Origin: Epiperipatus broadwayi
Taxonomy: Eukaryota; Onychophora; Udeonychophora; Euonychophora; Peripatidae
DNA: 64,000 bases
Assembly: GCA_028023455.1 (NCBI GenBank)
Contig: JAQFVV010000111.1
Coordinates: 1,305,909-1,369,908 of the forward strand
Reading direction: 5' to 3'
The notes beneath the pieces were generated by a model. That model saw only the letters and a program-made list of their open reading frames with translations, did no database searches and had not been told where the DNA came from. Both the position numbers and the translations under genes were made by a program. Positions 50,293 to 60,549 of this stretch are shown in pieces; within the stretch, counting starts at the first letter, position 1; each line of letters starts with the position of its first letter.

Positions 50293-50851
50293 GATCAGGA
50301 TTATGATTTCCTGTAACTTTATTTTTTTTTTGAGAATATTTCTCCCGGAGTTTAATTAACAAATATTGGCAAAGGTAAATTACACACAATAGATTATAAA
50401 TAAACTAACCATAATAACGCACAATGAAAAGTTGATAAAAGCAAACTATTTTATTCAAACAAATTAAAATATTTAAAAGATAAATTATTAATGTTGGAAA
50501 GACTACACACACTTAATCCAGACACGAATCAATTAATTAACACAGTTCACATTACATTTAGATTTCTTAGGTCCTAAACAAAGTCACTTGAATAATAAAA
50601 AATAATGTCTCTATCAGGATTATCGGAAATAATTAATCATAGCTTACCGGTAAGTTTAGCGAGTTTACGAAGATTGTTGATTACCATGCATGGTTTTTCA
50701 TGAGGCAGAATGAGCTCGTGGCCATTGTTTTTAACCTGTTCTTGGTCCGTCCTAAAGGCTAGTCATGAAAGCTTTTTTAGTGGATGTCTTCATGAATGAT
50801 GTCAGCAAAAGCCTCGGTCTACTCCTGCATGACAAATTATTTCAGCAGAGT

Positions 50852-50879
50852 GGTCCTGGATCTTTCATGATCCAGGACC
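50852..50879. repeat. Perfect hairpin in LTR copy 1
   Basis: GGTCCTGGATC, six-base loop TTTCAT, GATCCAGGACC: an 11-bp perfect stem. It is identical at 52780-52807 in LTR copy 2. It lies just inside the predicted minus-strand transcript, downstream of the TATA box. Confidence 0.9.
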
Positions 50880-51257
50880 AACCAAAAGAAAAAAACAGAC
50901 AAGATCCTGATCACACTGGTATTCTTCCTTTTATACTCGAGGTCCGGTTTTTAGACTTCTGCGCATATTTTCTTTAATCATTTTATCAGCATACAAGATA
51001 ATAATCTTGTACATTCTTTCTTAAATTTAAGTTATAAATTATTTTTTTTAACATAATTCCACCATCTTTAATCAGAGTTAGAAAGATTTTACTAATTGAA
51101 ATCTGCGTGTCTTTTATTATTTCCAATTTTAAATAAATTACACTAATTAAAAAAAAAAATCTAAAATGTTTCTTTTTAAAAGATCGTTAAATTTACTTTT
51201 TCTTTTAGCTTTTACTAAATACCAATATATTTGTACCATATGTAAATAAATGGTACA

Positions 51258-51923
51258 ATACCACCGAGGCCAGGAGATGAGAATAAAATAGGGGTTTGAA
51301 CTAATTTTATTCTTAACTTTTAAGTCTTTATTCTTGGATTTTTTTTTGATGTATTAGCGTGTTGATATATTTTTGTAGACTTATTCACAAGTGATGTGTG
51401 GCTTTAAAGTCCACATTTAGGGTCTAACACAGCGGGAATGAGAAACATTTCCACATTCACCTGTCCTTTCCACTCAAGCATAATACTAACATTAAGAAGC
51501 CCAAGTCATAAGCACATATGAGCATTGTTCATCCTTTTGAGTCTTACAGGCTCACAGCAACTTGGTCCGCCCTCCCATTTCTCAGGAACCCTGCTACAAA
51601 TAGACTGATAGGCATTTACAGATGGTCTTCTGTTACATACGGGCATAAAAGGATTCAGGACTATGATTTTCTCCTCTCCAGTATCCGCCTACCCAGTCAA
51701 CACTTGTGACTTAATATCTACATCAGGCGCGATCATGTTTTCTAGACATATTTTTTTTAAAAATTTTTTTACAGTTGTATAATCCAGTTTAGTTAGTTAG
51801 TTTTTTTTACACTACTATTCATTCTCCGGCCAATGGTTTTGGGCCATTATTGTAATGTTCTTTATATCATTACGGCATATATCAGGTTGGGGTTGTGTAT
51901 CGAAGCTCACGTTGGGAAGCCAT
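51258..51923. other. Internal region of the compact LTR element
   Basis: 666 bp, less AT-rich than the surroundings. It contains a 63-codon frame (51518-51709) with no recognised domain. No protease, RT or integrase motif was seen in any frame. Confidence 0.55.
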
Positions 51924-53228
51924 TGTAACGTTTTTCATGTTTTGGTAGTTTCTGGTAGGTCTTTTTTTAACACACTATGCAGTGAAAGTTAATCAAGCTA
52001 TGCATAAGAAAATATCTTGTTCCTATTTCCAAAAACATAGCTATATTTCCAGATTAACTGGCCTACCAACTATTACGACCTACACTACCAGCGGAATTAG
52101 CTGTTTATAAGGGCGCCAGGATTCATACAAGAATCTGCTGAAATCCTTGTGTGCACATCGTAAATTAGTAAGAAAATAATTTTAAAGATCAGGAGTATGA
52201 TTTCCTGTAACTTTATTATTTTTATTTTGAGAATATTTCTCCCGGGGTTTAATTATCTAATATTGGCAAAGGTGAATTACACACAATAGATTATAAATAA
52301 ACTAACCATAATAACGCACAATGAAAAGTTGATAAAAGCAAACTATTTAATTCAAACAAATTAAAATATTTAAAAGATAAATTATTAATAAGTTGGAAAG
52401 ACTACACACACTTAATCCAGACACGAATCAATTAATTAACACAGTTCACATTACATTTAGATTTCTCAGGTCCTAAATCAAAAGTCTCATGAATAATAAA
52501 AATTAACGTCTCTACCAGGATTATATTATAAACTTAATTTAGTCACAATAGGGAATAATTAACCATAGCTTACCGGTAAGTTTAGCGAGTTTACAAAGAT
52601 TGTTGATTACCATACATGGTTTTTCATGAGGTAGAATGAGCTCCTGGCCATTGGTTTTAACTTGTTCTTGGTGCATCCTAAAGGCTAGTCACGAAAGTTT
52701 TTTTGGTGGACGACTTCATGAATGATGTCAACAAAAGCCTCAGTCTACTCCTGCATGACAAATTATTTCAGCATAGAGTGGTCCTGGATCTTTCATGATC
52801 CAGGACCAGCCAAAAGAAAAAAGCAGACAAAACCCTGATCACACTGGTATTCTTCCTTTTATACTCAAGGTCCGGTTTTCAGACTTCTGCGCATATTTTC
52901 TTTTGTCCTGTTATCAGCATACAAGATAATAATCTTATACATTCTTTCTTAAATTTAAGTTATAAAGTCTTGTTTTTAAAAACATAATTCCACCATCTTT
53001 AATCGGAGTTAGAAAGATTTTACTAACTGAAATCTGCGTTTCTTTTATTATTTTCAATTTTAACTTTTTATTTTTAACTTTCATTGTATATTTAAAAAAA
53101 AAAAAAATTACACTAATTAAAAAAAAAAAATCTAAAATGTTTCTTTTTAAAAGATCGTTAAATTTATTTTTTCTTCTAGCTTTAACTACATGCCAATATA
53201 CTTGTACCATATATAAATAAACGGTACA
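51924..53228. repeat. LTR copy 2
   Basis: 1305 bp, clearly alignable to copy 1 over its whole length with point differences and small indels, such as extra sequence near 52523-52552 and 53050-53106. It lacks the SINE and thus gives the empty site. Confidence 0.8.
52780..52807. repeat. Perfect hairpin in LTR copy 2
   Basis: Identical to the hairpin at 50852-50879, including the loop. Confidence 0.9.
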
Positions 53229-53232
53229 ATAT

Positions 53233-53919
53233 AGAAGGTGTTAACATCAACTAAAACAATATCACCATAAACCATTAATTCATATGAGTATTTACACTAT
53301 AAATTCCTTATTTTTGTTTATTATTACCTAGGAGAAAACCATTATTACATAAGCTTTATCCCTGAAAACTGTAATTATGGGGCTATCTTCATTATTTGCA
53401 TGTATATTATATGTGTTTGGCTTGAAAATAGATTTAGATCAGGTTTACTGTGAGAATGCTTTCCGAATTCTCATAGTTCAAATATCAAAATAGTATTTAA
53501 GTTTTCAAGTTCAAATTTTGCCTTATTTAGTGATTAAGTGAATCAAAATTAGATTGTTAACCGAGAGATATTTGAATCCATTATTATATATGTATTTCAA
53601 CTGGTTAGCAAATATAAGTAAAAAATAATATAATAAATATTATTTCTGTGTAAAAATATTAAATATTTTTGCAAGTAAAAGTTAATGGTATCAGACTGCC
53701 AAAATATGTTTAATTACTCATACCACTAAAGGTATTTGTTTTTACTTATTAGGGAAATCACTTATGAAGGGATTTTTTTCAAAGTGTCATGCTAATGGTG
53801 TGAGGATAGATCTGCAGCTGAATGTCTGGATGCAAATTTTCAGCAACTGTGTTATAATGTTTGTTTGTATATATACATAGACATATAATAGCTAGTAATA
53901 ATTTTGAATAGTAACTTAC
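53233..53919. other. Intronic DNA next to the PTPN9 exon
   Basis: AT-rich. No gene or named repeat was recognised. It includes the donor-side flank of the 53920-54009 exon. Confidence 0.5.
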
Positions 53920-54009
53920 CAATATTGTGAATTTACCAGTCTCCAATTCAGCTTTCAGTGGGTCCCTTGTTGGATCAAAATTGTATAATCCTTCCCTATA
54001 GCGGATCGT
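53920..54009 (-). CDS. PTPN9: PTPN9 (PTP-MEG2) internal exon, N-terminal part of CRAL-TRIO domain
   Basis: This 90-nt internal exon encodes 30 residues. On the minus strand it has a T-rich acceptor ending TTTTTTAG and a strong donor, TTG|GTAAGT. Only phase 0 is open; both other frames stop. The peptide contains YREGLYNFDP and ends GKFTIL. From memory, vertebrate PTPN9 has KEGIVKLKPHEEPLRSEI followed by SGKFTIL here, in the lipid-binding CRAL-TRIO/SEC14 domain that targets the phosphatase to secretory vesicles. The next exon (2406-2530) continues this alignment with no gap, which makes the assignment strong. The preceding exon, expected to encode the helical CRAL-TRIO N-terminal region, was not found up to 64000 and is probably outside the window. 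Confidence 0.87.
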
Positions 54010-55659
54010 CTAAAAAAGAAGAAGTTATGATTATTTTAATTATAATTATTTTAGGGGAAAAATATTAAAATAATTCAATAAACTTTTATTAATACTAATA
54101 AAAAGCTTTTAGATAAAACAGCAATAATCATACATAAGCTAAAATCATTGTGTTTACTAATAAAGCAGTATTCTTTTATAAAGAAACTATAGAACTGACT
54201 GAAACTTCATTTTAGTGAAATATTGTAGATTCCCCATTAGAAGTATAATAAAACATTTGTAAAACAAATCTCTCAAAATTCACAGAAGAATACTAAAAAA
54301 TTTGTTTCACAATGCATAAAATGACTTTAAAATAGCCACTTCTTATCTATATAAGAATAATGTAAAAAACTAGAAAACATTTAAGATTTTACCATTAATT
54401 TACTAAACTATTGTAATTAAAAATAACAATTACAAATCAATTTTTTTTTTTTTTTAAAGTATAATTTTAACAGTGTTCATTTAATATTATGCTAAGTAAT
54501 TTACTAAAACATAAACCTTTGTTTAATTCTTCATAAATCATAAATAAAATTAACCATTTAAATGTTTATTAAAATGAAGATTATTGTAAATAAGTGATTA
54601 CTAAAAATACACCATATTTAAAAATTCATTTTCAATATATATATATTGTACCAGTCAAAACTTGTTGATTCATCTAACATGAGCTGGAACTCAAAAAAAT
54701 GTACTTCAAACCCAGTCAAGCCCAATATTTAAATCAGAAACCAACCTGAATTAGAACCTACTCCCTAAACCCCAGATCAAACACCTAATGAAAAACATAT
54801 AAATGATGGCACACAGGAATTTATTCTTAAGTCTGGACCACTAGCAGAGCAGAGAAGACAATGAGACTTGCATATTAATTACATCAAGACTTAACTAAAA
54901 CAGGTATTAGATAAATGTTACAAACATTTATTTAAAATAAATAAATTATAAACCTATAAATAGTTCTCATATATTTATTTCATCAAATTTAAATTGATTA
55001 TTTTAATAAGTAGTATTACTTTACTAAATATTCTAGCAAACTTGTATGAATCTTTTCTAAATCTAAATTCAAACACATAAGCTCCCACATATGCATACAA
55101 AATATTGAAATGTAAAAAGAACTGTTTATTTTGCACATAAATAAAAATGTAATCTAAATATAATTGCTTTATCCTGAAATATTTTAGTGTGACAATGTTA
55201 AATTTTTAATTTTATTTTTCATTTATGTATTAAATTAGTTGTTTTATATGTGAACACTTTTATCAGTTTATATCACTTGATATCTTTTTTTTTTTTTTTA
55301 ATAAGAATAACAACAAAATATATGTGTACATATTTTATACAAACATTGATAATAAATTCTGTTTGGAAGGCCATTCAAAAATTCTTTATAAAATTATATT
55401 TAGATTATTAAACATAATATTAATTATATTCTATGCTATGTAACCAATGAAATTGTTAAAAGATGTAGCTTGTGTTTATGTCAAATAGGTTATTACATTG
55501 ATTTCCTTCTGATATAACAAAAAATATGAAGATGAAAACATTTCTGTCTAGATTTAAGTGAATTTACAAAATTTTTATCAAACAAATAGAAATATTTTTT
55601 TCAACAGCTTTTAAAGTTAAAAGTATTCAATTGATGCATCAAATGTAATTTCTATATAT
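54010..55659. other. AT-rich DNA upstream of the 54-kb PTPN9 exon
   Basis: Probably intron of PTPN9 (minus strand). No earlier exon (expected to encode a helical CRAL-TRIO N-terminal segment) was found here or up to 64000. Confidence 0.5.
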
Positions 55660-56185
55660 AAATTAAGGAGAAAGGATTTCCATCTGGATCTTATTTTAGC
55701 TTAACAATGCCATGTTGAGTACTGAGGATACTCTCAAACCCAAACACAAGATAGACTTTTGGAAGGATAAGAGCAGCCATATTATCCTTAAACCTACATT
55801 CTAATTATATAGGCCAATCTAAAGCTTCTTAGTTTAAGAGCATGAAGATATTTCTTTATTCACTTTTACATCCATTATTTTCTTTCAAATATTAACATTC
55901 GCAAAATCTTTTGATTTACTATATGTTAATATACAAATTATTAAAAAATATGTAATATTCAATGTTATTTATTAAACACAGAGATCATATGAAATTAAGG
56001 AGAAAAGATTTCCATCTTTAATATATGTGCTATAGTGATCTTATAATAGCTCAACAATGTCATATTGAGTACTAAGGATATTCTCAAACCTAAACATCAA
56101 AGTAGGGAAAAAATGAATGGCCATCTTATCCTTAAACCTATATTCTAATTATATAGGCCAATCTAAAGCATCTTAATTTATATAT
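55660..56185. repeat. Two direct copies of a repeat of about 180 bp
   Basis: The copies at about 55662-55840 and 55993-56182 share AATTAAGGAGAAA, TTGAGTACTRAGGATA, and TCTAATTATATAGGCCAATC. They are separated by about 150 bp of AT-rich sequence. Noncoding, of unknown family. Confidence 0.8.
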
Positions 56186-56302
56186 TTTTTTATAACTTTA
56201 TTAAATTAAAAGTTGTTGACAGTTTTGTTTTTATTAAAGATCAACAATGGAAACTTTTTAAATGCTGAATGAAAATAATAAAAAAAGAGTAAAAAAAACA
56301 AA

Positions 56303-56709
56303 CATTCATAACATTATTGTATAAAAATGAATCTTTATTTGCATATTTCCTAATGAAATCTTTATTTTATGCTGGCTTTTCAGAAATACTTTTCTAAGCC
56401 AATAAACATCACATGATCACCATTTCTTATGCTTGCTCTTAATTGTTATTAAAACAGGCAAAACTCTCTATACATATTGCCACTCAGTACAAGCCAGAGA
56501 TAGAGGTGGTTAGGGTATTAAAGAACCAAAGACATCAAAATGTATAGGTACTGAACTGAGTTCAGACCTTTATGACTATATAAACTGATGAGCTTGGATT
56601 GAAAATATTATGGTGTTTTCAATTTAAGTCTCATAGTAACATTCATAACATTATTGTATAAAAATGAATCTTTATTTGCATATTTGCTAATGAAATCTTT
56701 ATTTTATGC
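56303..56709. repeat. Palindrome-family unit flanked by 70-bp direct duplication
   Basis: A block of about 70 bp (ATTCATAACATTATTGTATA then GAATCTTTATTTGCATATTT) occurs at 56303-56371 and 56639-56709 with one or two differences. Between them (about 56372-56638) is a single unit of the repeat that forms the palindrome at 62.9-63.9 kb: AAACATCACATGATCACC, TAAAACAGGCAAAACTCT, AAAGAACCAAAGACATC. Confidence 0.8.
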
Positions 56710-58199
56710 TAAATAGATTTAAAAGTATATTTTTATACATCACATCCAAGCATTAAGGGAAAGTATGGAAAGAATCAATGAATAATGGTTGCCATTCTAT
56801 ATTTCATTTGTAGATTACAAAAAATTATATTAGTATTTTGCTATGATGAAAGCTTTGGAATATTATTACATAAATACAGAATATCAAATTCTGAAGCTTT
56901 ATCAAAATGTGGCTGCAATTGTTAGAATATACTAAAGTAAAATATACATCAAGAAGATATTGCATGTTAATTCCCTCTTTAAAACTATTAATTAATTTTA
57001 TGCCAAGTGTACACTGAATGCTAATATTCCTGAATCTTTGATTCATAGCTTCTTGACATCCTATTGAAATAAATGATGAAAACTGTGCCATTAGAAGTTT
57101 ACCCAGTAACTTATATATATATAAAACAAACTTAAAAGCACATTATTTCTCAGAATTAACTACTTAAGATCTTTCTCCAGGAGGTTATATAAAATTTATA
57201 AAATGAAAACGTATATATTCTTCATAAAAATATAACAATAATTTAGAATTAATATCCCTAATGAAAATGAAAGCTATTAAATTCTTTCTTTTTTTTTCCT
57301 CCAATGTTTCTAAGAAATGAGAAGATGGAGGCAGGAGAGTGGGGAGAAAAATTACATTAAATACTACAATATTTTCTTTCATTAGAAGAATTCTTGGAAA
57401 CATTTAGCTTTTTGGAAAATTTAGGTTCAGTACAACATGCTTATTGAATAAATTGAATTTTAAACTATATTTAATGTATTTTTTTTTTTTAAAAAAAAAA
57501 GAATTTGAAAGCATTATATTATTGTCAAAAACAAATATTTTAAAATATGTATATACATAGACAGAAATGCAGATTATAACATCAGTCACATTAAAAAAAA
57601 AAAAATCTCAGCTTTGGATACATAAATAAAATAAAATTTTATAACTAAAACAAAAATTGTGTGTATATATAATTATAGTCAAATTATAATAATTTATTGC
57701 CTGATATAATTTCTATATAGTGATTATAATTATATTAATTGCTATTCTCCAAGCAATAAGATATTAATTTACTGAAATTAGCTTATCATAATTTCAATAC
57801 ATTGCCTAATTATAAACCACCATGAATGCAATCATGATAATCAATCTTCATAAATAAACAGGGTCAGCTTCTCCCATGAAAGTTACTTTCTTTAGAATGT
57901 CTGTTACCATTCTAATCCAACTATGATGTTATCAACATATTTTTAGAATATATGGAGCATCCTGAAATGAAATTTTTCCAAAGCCTTTTTTATATTACAA
58001 TAATAAAGTATCAGTTTCATACAATAAATGGGGTAAAATCTAAATAATTTAATGGCAATAATTATAACACTATAATGAAAATCTTATCTTTTATCTAGAT
58101 AAATGCAGCAACAGTGCTGCATCTCAACATTCAAGTTCACTTTTCTTACCTAAAAAGCTACCATGATATTTAAATTGATATGTGTTCTTCAACTGACAA

Positions 58200-59115
58200 A
58201 GATCCAAATTAAAAGTTCCTAAAATTTTTCTTCCATTATCGGTTGACAATCTTGAGTTTTTTTTTAATTCTAAAAATCATTCTTTGAATTGATAAAAATA
58301 GTATAATCATCAATATACTGTAAACTTAAAGCAAAAGAACAAAAACTAAGTTTTTGTTTTTGCTTTTGATAGGTTAAAATTAAAAACTCCATTATCAAAC
58401 TATATCGTATTTTAATCTGAAAATGCTTGTAAAGTGTTCCAACACTAATCATAAAAATGGAAAACAAAGAGTTATTACTTATCCCTGATAATACCAGATT
58501 TCATTCTAAATGTTATAGATTTATCAGCCGCAGTAATAGGGCTTCTCCTTTCATTATATCACATAGAAATAGTATATTAAAAACAAATGTTGGTGAACAA
58601 TTAGCTAATGTCAACATGGCTACAAATATTTTTCATTAACTGGATTAAATGGCTTGCCTAAATCAACAAACACTGCAAATAAATCATATTTGTGCTCCAA
58701 GCACTTTCCTTGCATTTCTCTGGCAACAAAAACCTATCTAAAGTTGCTTTTTAATTCTTTAAAATCACAGTTGCCTTTGGAAAATGTTGAATCTATGATT
58801 GAATGCAACTTATTCAACAAAATTCTTGAAAATAATAATGGTAGAAACAAATAATTACTGTAGACTTTTCCATTCCCTTTATTTTTTATAAACTAATACA
58901 ATAGAAACATCTATATGGAATCACGAAGTTGTATCTATAGATATAAATTCACCAGTCCAAATATTCCTAATAAATTCAAAAGTTACCACCATATTTTAAA
59001 TTTTTTCCAAAAATCTCATCAGGGCTTAAAGCCTGTCCATTTTTAGGATTACAAAGAGATGGTTTAACTTCATTAAGAAGGATAACTTTGTCCAAATCTA
59101 AATGAGTAGGTAGAA
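58200..59115 (-). mobile_element. Decayed LINE reverse transcriptase (CR1/jockey-like)
   Basis: Minus-strand translation with frame breaks gives LDKVILLNEVKPSLCNPKNG (about 59090), then CNDF-type RT blocks LFSRILLNKLHSI and GNCDFKELKSNF. AREMQGKCLEHKYDLFAVFVDLGK follows (about 58650-58720), which corresponds to the abundant RT block ARQLQEKCREQ...L..AFIDLTKAFD. At about 58290-58400 it reads MEFLILTYQKQKQK and LQYIDDYTIF, matching the block with the YADD active site (here YIDD). No intact ORF remains. Plus-strand frames over it are shadows. Confidence 0.75.
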
Positions 59116-59149
59116 TGGATACATTATTAATAGACGATACCTAATTATT

Positions 59150-59380
59150 GTATCATTACTCAAATAGTAAGCAACTACTCAATTCATTTTGTGGTGTAAC
59201 AGTCAGAAAACGTGTGACTCGTAAACAGTGCAGAATTCGACCACCATACAGAACAGCAGCACCATCGAGTAGCGAAGCCACCCGTGGTACTGAGTTCGAA
59301 CATAGTTTATCGGTTCCACAATGCAATCCATGAAACAACGCATCTGATGCGACATTAGTAAATATTTCCTTAGGCACGGT
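59150..59380. other. GC-richer segment open on both strands
   Basis: Frames of 61 codons (plus, 59148-59333) and 73 codons (minus, 59156-59377) overlap. Neither shows a known domain. The segment starts near TGTGGTGTAACAGTCAG and may be the edge of an unrecognised repeat. Confidence 0.3.
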
Positions 59381-59884
59381 GGTCAGGGATATGCAAGAGA
59401 CTCATGATTTTATTCTCGAGTTAGCCAATAATCAAACTAATATTAATTAAACATTCATATTTACATAATCGAGGAAATATTATATAGAATGGGTATCGAA
59501 TAAATGAAACGTAAATGCAGACATATAGTTTAAAATTATTTATTAATACATTTTAATAAAATCATTTACTAATAATATTTTATGGACTAACAGCTTCAGT
59601 AGCGAGATTTGCAACATGATTATATTTTAAAAAATACATTATTTATTTGTTTACAAAAGGAATTATTTATTTGAGGGCATAATCTAGCTACCTAAAATTC
59701 TCGAGTAAGTATTTCTAATGCATGCCTGGAGGGATTTATACCTTCGCAATGCAAGAGTCTAAAGTATGGGTTATAAGAGTAACGGCAGACATATATTTAT
59801 TTAATTAAAATATTTATTTATACTAAGGGCAAACATTTATTTGAGAGTGAATTATGAAGATAATGCAGAGGCGGAGTGATATAT

Positions 59885-60245
59885 AGAATAATAAAATTAA
59901 GTGAAGGAACACGTGGTACGCTTTAGAAAGGCGATATGGAATGGCAGTATATTGAAACTGCAATGCCGCGAATGAGTTTATAAGACTGTCGGGCTGGTCT
60001 CTGCCTCGGCCCGACGAAGTAAGGTGTCACATAAGCATAACCAGGGACAAGCGGTACGTCTCGCAATTTGCCGGCTGGCTGCATGACATTGTCAAATCCT
60101 ACGGGAGCACCCATTATGCCCGCTTGTATAGGACGACTGGGGTTAATTTCAACCCTGAAGAATCCGGAAATTTCACGGCGGAATGGGTCATCGCGTCTCT
60201 AAAACGTAACACATGTATACTGTATAAACGATTATGATGAGATTT
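59885..60245. other. GC-rich island open on both strands, uncharacterised coding candidate
   Basis: Unlike its AT-rich surroundings, this stretch is open on both strands for about 90 codons. The minus frame (stop at 59923; acceptor-like TTACGTTTTAG at about 60200) reads RRDDPFRREISGFFRVEI, then VPLVPGYAYVTPYFVGP. The plus frame reads IRLSGWSLPRPDEV, then YVSQFAGWLHDIVKSYG, and VNFNPEESGNFTAEW. I recognise neither. It could be a host exon, an element-encoded exon or repeat DNA. It contains hairpin copy 1 (59988-60021). Confidence 0.3.
59988..60021. repeat. 34-bp hairpin repeat, copy 1
   Basis: GTCGGGC, 14-nt loop TGGTCTCTGCCTCG, GCCCGAC, followed by GAAGTA. Identical to copy 2 at 60489-60522. 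The preceding ATAAGA is also shared. Confidence 0.95.
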
Positions 60246-60488
60246 AAATAGATTTCTGACTCGGCCCTACATTACCAACATTTACTCAAGAACTCTGGCA
60301 ACTCTCAAAGAAATGTGATTTTCTAGAATTATTCATTAGATTTAATAAATACAAAACATATATAAACTGGGAGTTATTACAACTAATATGCCAGCCATTT
60401 GCGAAGTAGTAGACCCTGCATTACAATAAATGATGCACTGAATGCATGTCGATTTATATGAAAGTGAAGTTATTAAGGAAATAAGAAT

Positions 60489-60522
60489 GTCGGGCTGGTC
60501 TCTGCCTCGGCCCGACGAAGTA
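60489..60522. repeat. 34-bp hairpin repeat, copy 2
   Basis: Identical over 34 bp to 59988-60021, same orientation, 501 bp away, embedded in AT-rich DNA with no further similarity except the shared ATAAGA just upstream. Confidence 0.95.
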
Positions 60523-60549
60523 CATATTAATGAAAATGTGACACGCATT

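Larger units (their letters stand above)
49906..51257. repeat. LTR copy 1, carrying a SINE
   Basis: 1352 bp, about 1243 bp without the SINE at 50184-50292. It has the same order of blocks as copy 2: TGTAACG start, CTATATTTCCAGATTAACTG, TATAAGGGCGCCAGG, ATGAAAAGTTGATAAAAGC, hairpin, TATA, GGTACA end. Frames inside it (for example 49873-50136 and 50765-50977) are not conserved as proteins between the copies. Confidence 0.8.
49906..53228. mobile_element. Compact nonautonomous LTR retrotransposon
   Basis: Two long direct repeats (49906-51257 and 51924-53228) both begin TGTAACGTTTTTCATG and end GGTACA, as LTRs do. They enclose only 666 bp. ATAT precedes the left LTR (49902-49905) and follows the right one (53229-53232), a plausible 4-bp target duplication. 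On the minus strand each LTR has TATAAAAGG (50927-50935 and 52855-52863). Next to the LTR at 51923, the minus strand reads TGGCTTCCCAACGTGAGC, a possible primer binding site, so minus orientation is favoured. There is no gag or pol: a TRIM/LARD-type element that depends on a partner. Confidence 0.75.
2531..53919 (-). other. PTPN9: PTPN9 intron of about 51.4 kb
   Basis: This is the interval between the two phase-compatible PTPN9 exons. I searched it on the minus strand for another exon that would fit between GKFTIL and the ALFTARLHHP exon. None is needed, because the protein alignment is continuous. It contains nearly all the mobile elements listed here. Low-complexity A/T tracts and scattered TA microsatellites fill the rest. 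Confidence 0.8.

Noticed and set aside
49873-50977. Frames at 49873-50136 and 50765-50977 as proteins
   Set aside because: Both lie within LTR copy 1, and the matching positions in LTR copy 2 carry indels and substitutions that do not preserve the frame.
58457-58854. Two plus-strand frames of 60 and 66 codons
   Set aside because: They are antisense shadows of the decayed LINE reverse transcriptase, whose motifs are clear on the minus strand.
59156-59377. 73-codon minus-strand frame as a gene
   Set aside because: It overlaps a plus-strand frame of similar length, shows no domain and no splice context; kept only as a GC-richer segment.
59923-60200. Another PTPN9 exon
   Set aside because: The peptide does not resemble the N-terminal CRAL-TRIO segment expected upstream of GKFTIL, and the plus strand is equally open.
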